Part shown: in pieces, positions 48,150 through 57,288 of the stretch | Layout of the letters: the number at the start of each line of letters is the position of its first letter | How positions within the stretch are numbered: position 1 is the stretch's first letter | NCBI GenBank assembly: GCA_965197795.1 | Contig: OZ240228.1 | Location: 496,001-560,000 of the forward strand | Reading direction: 5' to 3' | Source of the DNA: WHTK01 sp965197795 | GTDB taxonomy: Bacteria > Chloroflexota > Dehalococcoidia > DSTF01 > WHTK01 | Length of the DNA: 64,000 nt | Notes under the pieces: model-generated | What the model was told of the DNA's origin: nothing | Databases searched by the model: none | What the model saw: the letters and a program-made list of their open reading frames with translations, nothing else | Translations under genes and position numbers: made by a program

Positions 48150-48884
48150 CTACTCGATCGCGTAGAGGATGTTAACTCTGACGAGGATCTCGAGCTCCCC
48201 GGCCTGGATAGGTGTCGCCGTGTCGGCTTGGTTAAAGGCCGCGTCATCGTCGCTGCGCTGTTGGAAGGGCGTAAAGCCGCTTTCGACGATCGAGATCGGC
48301 CGGCCGAGCTTGATGCCGGCCGCCTCGGCGAGCTGCGATGCCCGCTCCCTCGCGTCCTCCACCGCGTCCCGCCGCGCCGCTTTGCGCAGCTCCGTCGGGT
48401 CGTCGATCGCGAAGGCGATGTCCCGAACGATGACGTTGTTGCCGCCGGCAGCGATGGCAGCGTCGATTACGGCGGATGCACCCTCAACGCCGCGCAGAGT
48501 GATGCTGACGACATTGCTCACGTTATAGCCGCGGAGGACGCGCTCGTCGTTGTCGGATGAGTAATCGTAGCGAGTCCCGACGGAGAGCTGAACAGTCTGG
48601 ATGTCGTCCTCATCGACGCCGTTGGCCTGTAAGGCGTCAAGGATCGCCTGCTGAGAGGCGGCGGCGTCCTCGCGGGCGGCGGCGACTGTGCTCCGCTCCA
48701 CCTCGATGCCGAGCTGGAGGAGGACGAGGTCCGGCTCCGCTGTAGCCCGGCCCGTACCGCTGACACTGATGCCGGTGACCGCGCTGCTGCCGGGGTTGAC
48801 TATCGTATCGCCTCCGCCGCAAGCAACGGCGACGAGGGCGGCAACAGCCACCACTGCCACCACCATGACAACTCTCTGTCTCAT
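48150..48884 (-). CDS. SIMPL-domain (DUF541) lipoprotein
   Basis: A 244-residue protein starting with a lipoprotein signal, MVVAVVAVAALVAVACGGG. The SIMPL domain follows: ISVSGTGRATAEPDLVLLQL, GVDEDDIQTVQLSV, and YNVSNVVSITLRGVEGAS. Family members are periplasmic or surface proteins of unclear role (BP26/OMP28-like). It is complete and looks like a single-gene unit. Confidence 0.87.
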   Translation of the reverse strand: MRQRVVMVVAVVAVAALVAVACGGGDTIVNPGSSAVTGISVSGTGRATAEPDLVLLQLGIEVERSTVAAAREDAAASQQAILDALQANGVDEDDIQTVQLSVGTRYDYSSDNDERVLRGYNVSNVVSITLRGVEGASAVIDAAIAAGGNNVIVRDIAFAIDDPTELRKAARRDAVEDARERASQLAEAAGIKLGRPISIVESGFTPFQQRSDDDAAFNQADTATPIQAGELEILVRVNILYAIE

Positions 48885-49088
48885 CGCTTCCTCATCGATT
48901 CAGAAGGACTTACCCGCGATTGGGTCAAGCGGCTCCTCGGGATCCTCGGCCCGCTGCGGGCATGGCCAAGGAACCCCGCATCTCGTTCCATCAGGTTGAA
49001 GAGTTAATACATCGCCTAACGTAACCTTGCGCCACTCCCCGCTGTCTTCTCTTTGCCTATCTCTCAATGTACACCCATATAGTCCCGC
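48885..49088. other. Intergenic, no gene
   Basis: No recognisable feature; the promoter for the SIMPL gene is expected here. Confidence 0.35.
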
Positions 49089-49298
49089 TCAATCACTCGG
49101 TAACTGCCACGTCGGCAAGATACTCCTGGGACACGTCGCGCAAGCATGAAACCTGCTTGGGCCGCGGCAATGGGGGCATTCGACTTCGATGAGGTCGGAG
49201 AGTCGCGCAGTCAGATCTGGACGCTGGACCGCGTCGACCGCTAGCCACGTGAGCCGTGAAGTCGTTTCGCCGCAGTCGTCGCAGTTCCAAGCAGCCAT
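49089..49298 (-). CDS. CpXC-like zinc-ribbon protein
   Basis: A small protein with two Cys pairs, WNCDDCGETTSRLTWLAVDA and LIEVECPHCRGPSRF, a CpXC-type arrangement (CxxC...CPxC). ATG 49298 immediately precedes the first pair; a longer frame upstream to 49373 exists. About 69 residues, function unknown; possibly a degenerate gene. Confidence 0.45.
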   Translation of the reverse strand: MAAWNCDDCGETTSRLTWLAVDAVQRPDLTARLSDLIEVECPHCRGPSRFHACATCPRSILPTWQLPSD

Positions 49299-49435
49299 TC
49301 TGGCTTGGGATATAGGCACGTGAAGCAGTCTCCAGTCGCGCGGGTGGAATGCTGGATGCTGACCAGAACCCATCCTTGGCAGGCCCGCTCGAATCCCTTG
49401 TGCCTTGGGAGTCCACGAGGGGATTGTTAGCAGTT

Positions 49436-49492
49436 TGGTGGGCCCTCAGGGATTCGAACCCTGGACCGACGGATTAAAAGTCAGTGGCTCCA
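49436..49492 (-). repeat. tRNA-Lys 3'-half fragment, putative attachment site (copy 3)
   Basis: Identical over the tRNA part to the copy at 21189 and in the same orientation, so the two form 28.2-kb direct repeats. The next bases (ggctccagcc) also match. Confidence 0.8.
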
Positions 49493-49692
49493 GCCTCAAA
49501 ACAGCGGGGAAACGCAGGAACGACCCTGGAACGACCCCGGAATGACCCCGGTTTCAGCCGCCTACCCGGGCATTTTCGAGTCTGAAGGCGACACATGGCG
49601 ACACCTAAAAAGGGGGGAACCGCAGGCCTCAGGCCAAAACCGTACACATGTGCTAATTGCATTGATGTCTACATGTGTAGTATATAGTACAT
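49493..49692. promoter_or_regulatory. Element-end repeats and promoter region of the XRE gene
   Basis: Repeats here include gaacgacccTGG, gaacgaccccgg and gaatgaccccgg (49516-49554). The stretch gcaggcctcaggccaaaa (49622-49639) matches 21383-21401. A palindromic ACATGTGTAGTATATAGTACATATG lies just before the XRE start, given here only as positions 49671-49695, and could be its operator. Confidence 0.4.
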
Positions 49693-50043
49693 ATGACACT
49701 CGGTCGATATCTCCGTACAGTCCGCGAGAGTGTTCGTACTCAGGACGGAGCCTTCTCCGTTCGCAAGGTCGCCCAGCGCATCGGCGTCGAACCGTCGTAT
49801 CTGAGCAAAATCGAGCGGGATCAGGTACCACCACCTTCGGAGGCAGCGATCCGTCGGCTGGCGGAAGAGTTGAGGGAAGACCCTGATGTGTTGCTGGCGA
49901 TGGCGGGCAAGGTGTCTGGAGACCTCCAGAGCATCATCCTTGATCGGCCGCAACTGTTCGCCGACTTGCTGCGACAACTGCGGGATGCACCGGACCAGGC
50001 AATTCAGAAGGTAGTTCGGGAGATTCGAGATGGAGACTGGTAG
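49693..50043 (+). CDS. XRE-family transcriptional regulator
   Basis: A 116-residue protein with an N-terminal helix-turn-helix: YLRTVRESVRTQDGAFSVRK, VAQRIGVEPSYLSKIERDQV, ALRRLAEELRED-like sequence. The C terminus (DLLRQLRDAPDQAIQKVVRE) is helical. It overlaps or abuts the next gene and probably controls it together with itself; a dyad sits at its start. Confidence 0.85.
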   Translation: MTLGRYLRTVRESVRTQDGAFSVRKVAQRIGVEPSYLSKIERDQVPPPSEAAIRRLAEELREDPDVLLAMAGKVSGDLQSIILDRPQLFADLLRQLRDAPDQAIQKVVREIRDGDW

Positions 50044-50086
50044 GAGTCAGGTGTCGGACAGCGAGCAAGACAGAGGAAGCAGGACA

Positions 50087-51064
50087 ATGATCGAGCTAAA
50101 GGACGATGAACTGGTGTTCCGGTTCCCCGAGGTGCATGAGTCTGCCAAGCTGCGGGTGGGCTTCCAGCGCACGTTGCGCATCCCGGACGACAACCGGGCG
50201 TATCCCTTGCCGCCGGGTTTTGGGACCTTTCCCCTCAATCATGTGGACGACTATGCGGACCGGGTGCCGGAAGCCTGGCGCAGGCACGGCGGAGTCTTCC
50301 TGCCCATGCATCAAGCGGAGGCGATGTGGATTAACTTCCGCACGTCGTATCCCATGGCCGTGAAGGTAGCTGCGGGAAAGATCGACGCATTGACGGGCAA
50401 GCAGTGGAAGAACGATCTCTCCAGCCGTCCCCAGGACTACCTCGTCGTTCCTGACCAGCCGTGGCTCGACGGCTTCTGCGTCGGCAAGGGGATGATCCGG
50501 CAATTCGTCGCGATGCCGCTTGGGGAAGGGTACACAGCGGAGGAACAACTAACCGGAGAGGCGCAGCACGGTGGGCTTCAGATCATCGTCTACGCCATGA
50601 AGGCGTCGAAATTTCAGGAGTTGCAAAGAGAGAGCGAAGTTACGCACGCTGGCCCGGTGCTCGAGGCGCAAGCACCCATGACCGAAATGGGCTTGGCGCC
50701 CGGCGGCCTGATGCGCCAAAAGGTCTTCGAGGACGAATACGGCCTTGACGCGTGGTGCACGTCGGTGCGGGCCCGTTGCTTTGTACACGTCCTCAACAGC
50801 CTCCAGTTCTTTGCGGTGTCGGGAGTTGAGCCGCCGCAAGACCCCCCGACGGCGAAAGAGTATGCAGCCGCCGGGCTGCCGTGGTTCGACTACTACGGTG
50901 GCGACCTGACCGCATTGGAAGGGTCGAAGAAGCTGTTGGACCTGGACAGCGTTGCCGTCATGAACTTGAAGAAGGGCAAGGGAACCCTTGCGGGCAACGA
51001 CCCCGTGCAGCCGATGTTTGTCAAGAGGCTAAATGGGGACAGAGTGAGAGAGGGTGAATTCTAA
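50087..51064 (+). CDS. Conserved protein of unknown function paired with the XRE regulator
   Basis: A 325-residue soluble protein. Distinctive phrases are RTLRIPDDNRAYPLPPGFGT, MHQAEAMWINFRTSYPMAVK, DQPWLDGFCVGKGMIRQFVA and GYTAEEQLTGEAQHGGLQI. I recall this as a widespread conserved family without an assigned function. ATG 50087 (AGGAAG upstream) is preferred; ATG 50030 would overlap the regulator gene. An IS3-type end begins 68 bases after the stop, so any further operon genes have been cut off. Confidence 0.75.
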   Translation: MIELKDDELVFRFPEVHESAKLRVGFQRTLRIPDDNRAYPLPPGFGTFPLNHVDDYADRVPEAWRRHGGVFLPMHQAEAMWINFRTSYPMAVKVAAGKIDALTGKQWKNDLSSRPQDYLVVPDQPWLDGFCVGKGMIRQFVAMPLGEGYTAEEQLTGEAQHGGLQIIVYAMKASKFQELQRESEVTHAGPVLEAQAPMTEMGLAPGGLMRQKVFEDEYGLDAWCTSVRARCFVHVLNSLQFFAVSGVEPPQDPPTAKEYAAAGLPWFDYYGGDLTALEGSKKLLDLDSVAVMNLKKGKGTLAGNDPVQPMFVKRLNGDRVREGEF

Positions 51065-51131
51065 AAAGGAGCAGTGCGACGAACCACCTGGCCTGTATCG
51101 GCAAGCCCTCTCGCTGTCCAAGAGTGATGAG

Positions 51132-51480
51132 TGACCTGCTCCCCCGGAAACCGGTCCATTGATGATTGGAGTCCTTCCGGGAGAAAGCAGGAGGGCAGCA
51201 TGCATGGAGGCAGGTCTAACGGACTGAGCAGGATCATCGGGGTGCTGCGAGAGGCGGGCACAGGAGCGTCAACGGGCGATCTGTGCCGTCGCCATCGGAT
51301 CTCTCACCCGCGACCTTCTACAACTGGAGGGCGCGATTTGGCGGCATGGGCGTGAGCGAGGCACGGCGGCTGCGCCAGCTGGATGAGGAGAACCGCAAGC
51401 TGAAGCAACCGCTGGCGGAGGCGACCCTCGACAGCCACGTTCTGAGGGAACTGCTCCGAAAAAATGCCTGAGGCCTGCTA
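51132..51480 (+). mobile_element. IS3-family left end with frameshifted orfA
   Basis: TGACCTGCTCCCCCGG at 51132 begins a copy of the element at 28006. The orfA copy has a broken start and a frameshift near 51304 (CRRHRIS / SPATFYNWRARFGG), and the sequence diverges just after its stop. Confidence 0.8.
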
Positions 51481-52404
51481 GCGGCAGGCATGGAAGCCAA
51501 TAAGAGCAGACTCACTCTGGACCAGACCTCCACCCTTCAACGTTGGCTGAAGGTCTGGCGGTCAAGGGCGCCAGCATGCGCCGGAGCGGTAACCTTCTGG
51601 TCAGGCATTGTCACGTACTCCCTTTCCATGTCGGCTGTCCATAATCCATCGTCAGGAGTGTCTGCGGCACTACCTTAGAGCTTGTGGCCGGATTGTATCG
51701 GTCGCACAGCCGGTGGGGTTACGAGATCTTGTTGACGCCCTGCACGACCGCACATTTGCAGAACCGGCCTGTCTGCCCCGCCTAAACGACGATCGCATCG
51801 ACTCTGATGAGGTGCTCCGCTCGGCCTTCGAATGGCATCAGGACGAGCCTTGCAATGCGGCAAGGCTCATCCTGATGGACCTGCTGCAAATCGTAAATGA
51901 CCGACCGATAATCGCCAAAGCTTCCACTCGTTACGCTGTAGTCTCGCTAAGGAGCCGAAAGAGTGTCAGTCCAAGGGGAACGCCGTCCTGGCGATTTGGC
52001 CCGCCAACGATACCCTCGAACTGGCTGAGTGTCTGGCCCGTGGCGGCTCCCTATGCGTCATCCCCGGAATGTTCGATGACCTGGGTCAGTGGATTTCCAG
52101 AACCTCCGCTCAGCACCTCTGGAATCCCGGCGAGGTCCCTGACTAGACGTCGAAACTAGAAGGAGCTGTGAGGAGCATTCTCGGGCGGTCATTGCCCCTG
52201 TCCTCACAGTAAGCATCCATGTCGCTGATCTGCTCGGAGATGGAGGTCTTGTCGGCGTCGGCCTGGCTTGCAAGTCCCTGGGATCGGCGCGTTTAGACAG
52301 CCGTCGCCGCTTCGTGGTAGCCTTGATGCACCACCCCTATCGCTTCGGCGGTAGGGTCGAGACCGCCTTCCAGGGCGGTCTCTGTCTTTGTAAGGGAGTA
52401 GCGA
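51481..52404. other. Degraded region with an IS1182 end
   Basis: An IS1182-like end (51712-51765) repeats 32024-32070. Downstream, a + frame with AVLAIWPANDTLELAECLAR and SLCVIPGMFDDLGQWIS (about 51985-52145) ends at a TAG; its family was not recognised. No intact gene is present. Confidence 0.45.
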
Positions 52405-53034
52405 TTGATTACCAACCTATACGTAGACGGCTTCAACCTCTACTACCGCGCCCTCAAGGACACCCCCTTCAGGTGGCTGGACCTGCGGAAGCTGGCCGAG
52501 ACCCTCTTCCCCCAGGATGCCATCAAGAGAGTATGCTACTTTACCGCCCGTCTCGATGCGCGTCCCGACAATCCCGCTCAACCACAGCGGCAGCAGGCGT
52601 ATCTGAGAGCTTTGGCGACTCTGCCTGGACTTGACGCCTACTACGGCGTCTTCCGGTCCGGCGTCAAGCGCCGTCCGTTGGCCGAACCGATGCCGGGGCT
52701 GCCGACTTACGTCCTGATCAGGGACTCTGAGGAGAAGGGGTCGGACGTCAACCTTGCGACCCGTCTGTTGGTGGACGGGTTCAACGGGGAGTACGAGCAG
52801 GCGGTCGTCGTATCCAACGACGCGGACTTTGCCGGCGCGATGCGGTACGTGCGGGACGACCTGGGTCTTCGGGTCACGCTGGTCAACCCGGACCCCAGGA
52901 ACGCCAGCCCCAGAGGGCTCGCGGATGCCGCGACCTACGTCAAGCGCCTATGGAAGAGCCACCTGCGGCGCAGCCAGCTTCCCGATACGCTTAAGGACGA
53001 TGTCGGCGTCATCACCAAACCCGCCGAGTGGTGA
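52405..53034 (+). CDS. NYN-domain (PIN-like) ribonuclease
   Basis: A 209-residue protein starting at TTG 52405 (GGGAG upstream). The NYN core has NLYVDGFNLYYRAL with the first Asp, EEKGSDVNLATRLLVDGF with the central acidic residues, and VVVSNDADFAGAMRYVRDDL with the last Asp pair. NYN proteins are metal-dependent nucleases acting on RNA; several occur in defence or toxin settings. No antitoxin is adjacent. Confidence 0.85.
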   Translation: MITNLYVDGFNLYYRALKDTPFRWLDLRKLAETLFPQDAIKRVCYFTARLDARPDNPAQPQRQQAYLRALATLPGLDAYYGVFRSGVKRRPLAEPMPGLPTYVLIRDSEEKGSDVNLATRLLVDGFNGEYEQAVVVSNDADFAGAMRYVRDDLGLRVTLVNPDPRNASPRGLADAATYVKRLWKSHLRRSQLPDTLKDDVGVITKPAEW

Positions 53035-53084
53035 CACGCTCCCATACTCCCTCTCCGGCTTCTCTCGGACGCCACAGTGCTCCA

Positions 53085-53603
53085 CTACAGCTGCATCGCC
53101 GGACTAAACGCAGCGTGCGCCTTTGCCGCCTGCTCTGAGTCGTAGGTCGCGGAGTAGCGACGGACCATCATCGGGCTTGAGTGACCAAGAGGTACTGGAC
53201 ATCGAGCTCGCGGGCATTGACTCTGATCGCCCAGGTAGCGAAGGTGTGACGGAAGCGGTGGGGGTTGACCTGTCTCACCCCAGCCCTCAGGCCGTGACGA
53301 GTGAACATAACGTTCATATGGTGATTACGAAGCGGTTGGCCGTCTACGGTCTGGAAGAGGTGGCCTTCGCTCCAGCCGCGAAAGTCGTCTAGGTAGGTTC
53401 TGAGGGCAGCGAGGGCTACTTCGCTTATCGCCGTCCAGCGCTGCTTACGTCCCTTGCCTTGAAGGACGCGCACACGGCCCTCATCGAAGAGGACATCGCA
53501 AAGCTCAATCGAGACGAGCTCGCTTGAACGCACCCCGGTATCTAGGAGGAAGAGGATCATCGCCCTCATGCGAGAGCCCACGTAGGTCTGGGGATTGCAG
53601 GCA
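53085..53603 (-). pseudogene. Tyrosine recombinase copy 2, C-terminal part only
   Basis: Nearly identical to 46813-47330. It covers the catalytic domain from about SRMRAMILFLLDTGVRS to the end and shares the same one-base frame break at LDVQYLL. It stops matching at about 53603, where unrelated sequence begins. Confidence 0.8.
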
Positions 53604-53895
53604 GCAAGATAGTATTCGAAACTACAGGCTTGGTTCCACTAGAAGGGGTCCGAGCTGTTTGGGAAGTCGACTAATAGCTTCCCGTTAATTTGCCGACGCA
53701 GCTCAGCCGGCGTGCTAATCCTACCGACGGTCATGTCGCCCTCTGTAGGTACGGGTAACTGCCGCGTCTATCTCTCGAGCCCTCTCGCGGCTCCGGGCGA
53801 TGAGTTCATCCCTCTCGGTCTCGGCTGATTCGTCCTCTACTTTGGCCTCCACTGCAGGCGTTGGCAGCCTCCTCAGGGAGAAGCGCTAGCCCTCC
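53604..53895. other. Region without a recognisable gene
   Basis: A short minus-strand ORF (MTVGRISTPAELRRQINGKL, about 53639-53734) is possible but is unsupported by a family match. Confidence 0.3.
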
Positions 53896-54807
53896 TCACA
53901 CCTTCCTCGCGTACGTCGTGATGCCGTCCGACCAGTCGAAGCGGCGCGCCACCTTGTGCATCGCCCGCAGGACCGGCGCAGCCGGGCCGATCAGCCGCGT
54001 CTTATGCAGCAGGCGTACCGGCGCATAGAGCCCTTCGTTGGTGTCGTCGGCGTCCACGACCCCGGCCAGCGTCGCGGTCTCCGTCGCCCGGAACGTTTCG
54101 AGTCCCACGTCGGCCAGCATCCGGGTCAGCGTGCGCCGCGAGAAGTAGTAGACATGCTCGGGCATGCTGTAGTGCCGCCAGCGCGCCCCGACAACGCGCG
54201 GCCACAGCCCCTCCACGTCGTGCGTCCCCACGATCAGCACGCCGCCCGGTTTCAACAGGCGGTGCACCTGTCGCAGCACGCCCTTCGGGTCGGGCAAGTG
54301 CTCGATGGTCAGCAGCATCGTCGCGAGGTCGACGCTGTCCGGCGGCAGGTCCACGTCGTCCAGCGTTCCTGTGAAGGCGTTGAGTCCGAACTCGCGGCGC
54401 GCGTACTCCGTCGCGTACGCCGACACGTCCACACCGTAGGGCGTCCAGCCCCGCTGGCGCAGCTGGTCCAGCACGATGCCCATGCTGCACCCAATGTCCA
54501 GCGCCACGCCCGGTGTCACGTCCTTCAGCGGACGCAGCAGCTCGTCCACCAGGAAGTGCAGGTGGTTCGTCAGCGCCATGTAGTTGGAGTAGCCGACGTG
54601 GAGGTCGTCGTAGTCGCTGCCGCCGCCGTAGTAGGCGCCGTCGTCGTAGATCGTCGCCAGCTCGGACGCCACCGGGCGCGGGTTGATGAACACCAGGCGG
54701 CACGCGTTGCACCGCACTACCGTGTACCCCTTGATAACGTGCAGCGGCGAGTGCTCCTCCGACCCGCACAGGTTGCATGCCACCGTCTCGAAACGCGTCT
54801 CCGTCAT
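53896..54807 (-). CDS. Class I SAM-dependent methyltransferase with N-terminal zinc ribbon
   Basis: A 303-residue protein. CNLCG and CNACR near the N terminus form a zinc ribbon. VALDIGCSMGIVLDQLRQRG is SAM motif I, DSVDLATMLLTIEHLPDP motif II/III, and RLLKPGGVLIVGTHD follows. This matches the methyltransferase-23 group that acts on sugars, glycolipids or small molecules; the substrate is not predictable. ATG 54807 is preferred over 54813. Its GC-rich third positions are stronger than in neighbouring DNA. It stands alone. Confidence 0.87.
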   Translation of the reverse strand: MTETRFETVACNLCGSEEHSPLHVIKGYTVVRCNACRLVFINPRPVASELATIYDDGAYYGGGSDYDDLHVGYSNYMALTNHLHFLVDELLRPLKDVTPGVALDIGCSMGIVLDQLRQRGWTPYGVDVSAYATEYARREFGLNAFTGTLDDVDLPPDSVDLATMLLTIEHLPDPKGVLRQVHRLLKPGGVLIVGTHDVEGLWPRVVGARWRHYSMPEHVYYFSRRTLTRMLADVGLETFRATETATLAGVVDADDTNEGLYAPVRLLHKTRLIGPAAPVLRAMHKVARRFDWSDGITTYARKV

Positions 54808-54837
54808 CCGCATACCTCCGTGTAAGGCTGGATAAAC

Positions 54838-54866
54838 GTTCGTGGTGAGCCTATCGAACCACGCAG
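54838..54866. repeat. REP-like palindromic repeat
   Basis: CGTTCGTGGTGAGCCTATCG followed by AACCACG forms a stem (CGTGG/CCACG) and resembles a short extragenic palindrome seen widely in environmental genomes. One copy only in this window. Confidence 0.5.
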
Positions 54867-55197
54867 CTCATACTACCCTGTCTTCCGCCCCAGGCAGCTA
54901 CGCAGTGAACCTCGTCACCCTCGCGGATGTAGTGGCCGCTCGCGTGCAGGACGGGGCCACATATTCCCGCATAGCCGAAAGAGTCGGACGTGAATCAGGA
55001 CTCCCACTCACCAGTACTGATCTGCCGCCACGTTTCACCGCCGCGCCGCAGGAACGATGCACCTAATTCTTATTGACCTCGACGCTGTACTCGCCGAACA
55101 TCCAGTGCCAGCTCGCTACCTTTTGGAACGCCCTCGTAGGTTGCGGGACGTACCCTGCACTTCTCGAAAGTTAGAAACATGGCGGGCGGCATTCACA
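54867..55197. other. Intergenic, no clear gene
   Basis: A + frame (NLVTLADVVAARVQDGATYS) is present but has no ribosome site or family match. Confidence 0.3.
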
Positions 55198-55557
55198 TGG
55201 ACATAAACATCAAGGTTCCTGCGCTTGAGAAACTGTTGGACTATTCCGCCAACGGCATTGGCAGCGTCGCCGGTCCGTACCGCCTCGCGACTCAAGCCCG
55301 AGGCCATCGACGAAGAGTCGAAGCGGTTGATTGAGCGGCTGCGAGATATGGCGGCTGCCGACGATCGCAGTCCCAGCAGTCCGTCCGCGGTCTATTCGGA
55401 GAACGCCATCACTCGCCGCATACCTGGCGCTGCCGGTGAGGTCGAGCTGCGTTGCTTCGTGCCTCCCAAGGCAGATGGCGCCTATCTCAACATCCACGGC
55501 GGCGGCTGGGTCGCTGGCAGCGCGAAAAGGCTGCCGCCGCTGGACGAGCGACTCTGA
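55198..55557 (+). pseudogene. Chimeric remnant: DUF2806-like N terminus joined to an alpha/beta hydrolase
   Basis: From ATG 55198 the frame reads MDINIKVPALEKLLDYSANG and IGSVAGP, typical of DUF2806. After about 55275 another frame carries LKPEAIDEESKRLIERLRDM and YLNIHGGGWVAGSA, the oxyanion-hole HGGGW motif of a fold-3 alpha/beta hydrolase, ending at TGA 55557 long before the nucleophile. Two gene fragments have been fused. Confidence 0.55.
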
Positions 55558-55852
55558 CAACTCGAGTCTTTACGTTCTCGCGGCACCATCATGTTGCAGG
55601 AGTACGAAGAACGACGCCGGGATATCGTCTCTGACGTTTAGGTCGAACCGTTTCCCTGTCTCATGGGCAAGCTTAAGCGCAGCCGACCCGCTCTCGTGGG
55701 CATCGGCAGGAGAGACGAGGCCGACACATCGGCTCGCCCGAACTCCTGGCGGCAAGGCAATCCTTGAGTTCCTGAGGCTGAGCACATCTGGTAGGTAACA
55801 CGAACCGGCCGTAGTGTCAGTTCGCAGGGGGTATTCTCTGTCGCAGACTTCG

Positions 55853-56194
55853 ATGACGGCCTGGATTGCGCTGAACTCGACGGTGCGGTTCCTCCTCGAA
55901 CTGTGCGCCCTGCTGGCCCTCATGTACTGGGGCATCCTCACCGGCGACAGTATGGCGGAAGGGATCGTCATCGGTGCCTTGGCTCCCGGCGCGGCCATCT
56001 TCGTTTGGTGGAAGCTGGTCGCGCCGAAGTCAGCGTCGCGGCTGACTGACACAGGCAGGTTTCTGGTCGAAATGGCAGTGTTCGGTCTGTCGGCTCTTGC
56101 CCTCGTCGCCGCCGGCCAGGCGCTACTGGCCATCTCATTCGCAGTCGTCGCCGTCCTCAACGCCGGCTTTCTCCTCGTCGCGCCCAGGAGCTGA
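55853..56194 (+). CDS. YrdB-family (DUF2568) membrane protein, copy B
   Basis: A 113-residue four-helix protein, differing from copy A (32536) at few residues, for example GAAIF for GVAIF and NAGFL for NASFL. It is convergent with the RAMA gene, and they share the hairpin between their stops. Confidence 0.8.
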   Translation: MTAWIALNSTVRFLLELCALLALMYWGILTGDSMAEGIVIGALAPGAAIFVWWKLVAPKSASRLTDTGRFLVEMAVFGLSALALVAAGQALLAISFAVVAVLNAGFLLVAPRS

Positions 56195-56209
56195 TCACAT
56201 CCCGTCTAC

Positions 56210-56239
56210 GAGACGAGGCCCCCAAAGGGGCCTCGTCTC
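56210..56239. terminator. Bidirectional terminator between YrdB and RAMA
   Basis: Stem GAGACGAGGCCCC / GGGGCCTCGTCTC with a CAAA loop, 15 bases after either stop codon. Confidence 0.8.
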
Positions 56240-56253
56240 GGGGCCCTCAGTGC

Positions 56254-56757
56254 CTACTCGCTTGCTTCTTTCGCTGGGCCCGCCGCCGTGGTCCGCTCCG
56301 GGTCGTCGCCACGGTGACCTGCGGGGCAAGCCTCTGGTTGTCCACCTCCGCTTGCGACGAAGCCCTTCATGCAGGCTCGACAGAACCAGCGGCTCTGACC
56401 CTCCGCTATCCCCTTCTGGTTCGGGACGCGGTAGACGAGCCTCTTTCTCTTAGCAGCCTGCGTTTCGGGCTTCTCCCTTCCTCCTTCTTTACCCTGCGGC
56501 TTCGTGCCTTGGACGGACCAGAAGCGCCAGCCGTTGACGGCCTTGCCGCCCATGATGGCACTTGCTGCCGACGATGGGCTCCTGTAACGCTTGCCGTCCT
56601 CGAGGACGAAGGCCAGCTTACCACCCTCATCCCTCTTCTCAACCATGCAGGCGACAGCCTGCTTTCTGTAGTTCGCCATGAGGCGAGTGCCGACTGTGAG
56701 ATTCCGATCTTCGATGGCCACCGGCCACCTTCTTTCTTGAGGTTGGCCATCACTCAC
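56254..56757 (-). CDS. RAMA-domain protein with C-terminal zinc finger
   Basis: A 167-residue protein. The middle (about 25-85) is RAMA-like: VGTRLMANYRKQAVACMVEK, KLAFVLEDGKRYRSPSSAAS, AVNGWRFWSV. RAMA (restriction enzyme adenine methylase associated) domains are predicted to recognise modified DNA. The end has WFCRACMKGF and PEACPAGH, a possible zinc finger. Its truncated twin is at 32936. It is probably part of a defence or DNA-modification-sensing function, by inference. Confidence 0.75.
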   Translation of the reverse strand: MSDGQPQERRWPVAIEDRNLTVGTRLMANYRKQAVACMVEKRDEGGKLAFVLEDGKRYRSPSSAASAIMGGKAVNGWRFWSVQGTKPQGKEGGREKPETQAAKRKRLVYRVPNQKGIAEGQSRWFCRACMKGFVASGGGQPEACPAGHRGDDPERTTAAGPAKEASE

Positions 56758-56984
56758 TCAGGTCCAGACCAGAGTCAACCCCGCGATGCCAGCGGGCGGT
56801 GACACGGGATTCTCACGACCGTGTGTCAATCTTCCGAGCGAGCACTTCGGTAAGAACGTCCAGTATGCAAAGGGACAGGCGCTGGGCCAGTCCGCTCTCG
56901 CTACGGAGGAGTTGCGCGGCCTTTGGGAGTCCCTCGTATCGCAAGTTCACGAGGCGGGCCTCGTTACCGGCACGCACGCGATGC
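56758..56984. other. Region without a recognisable gene
   Basis: Short open frames only. Confidence 0.3.
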
Positions 56985-57123
56985 TGCCGGAGCGGCGTGG
57001 GAATGCCCTCCGGCCCCGCAGTGCTCTGGGCAACCAAACGCCCCAGGAGTTTGCCCAACAGATGGCTAGGAAACCCCTAGTCGGATTCTAGGAATCCTTG
57101 GACCTAATCCGGGGGGCAGGTCA
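56985..57123 (+). mobile_element. IS3-family right end
   Basis: The frame RPRSALGNQTPQEFAQQMA is the usual C-terminal end of IS3 OrfB. It is followed by the element end GGGGGGCAGGTCA (57111-57123), the complement of the left end at 28006 and 51132. Confidence 0.75.
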
Positions 57124-57288
57124 TTTCTGCAACGTTTCGCTCTTGTCGGCCTAAACGAAAGTGGCTAGAGCAGCGGTTCTGCACACCGCCGGGAGGCATC
57201 CGTACCGGGGGAGAGGCCGCTGCCCCCAGCCATCCGCATATGCGGGCCCTTCCTGTTGCCGGGAAGACCGAGCGATTGACTTCCCGGT

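Larger units (their letters stand above)
55793..56404. repeat. Duplicated YrdB/RAMA cassette, copy B
   Basis: Nearly identical to 32480-33088. Here the convergent RAMA gene is complete, so this is the more intact copy. Confidence 0.85.
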
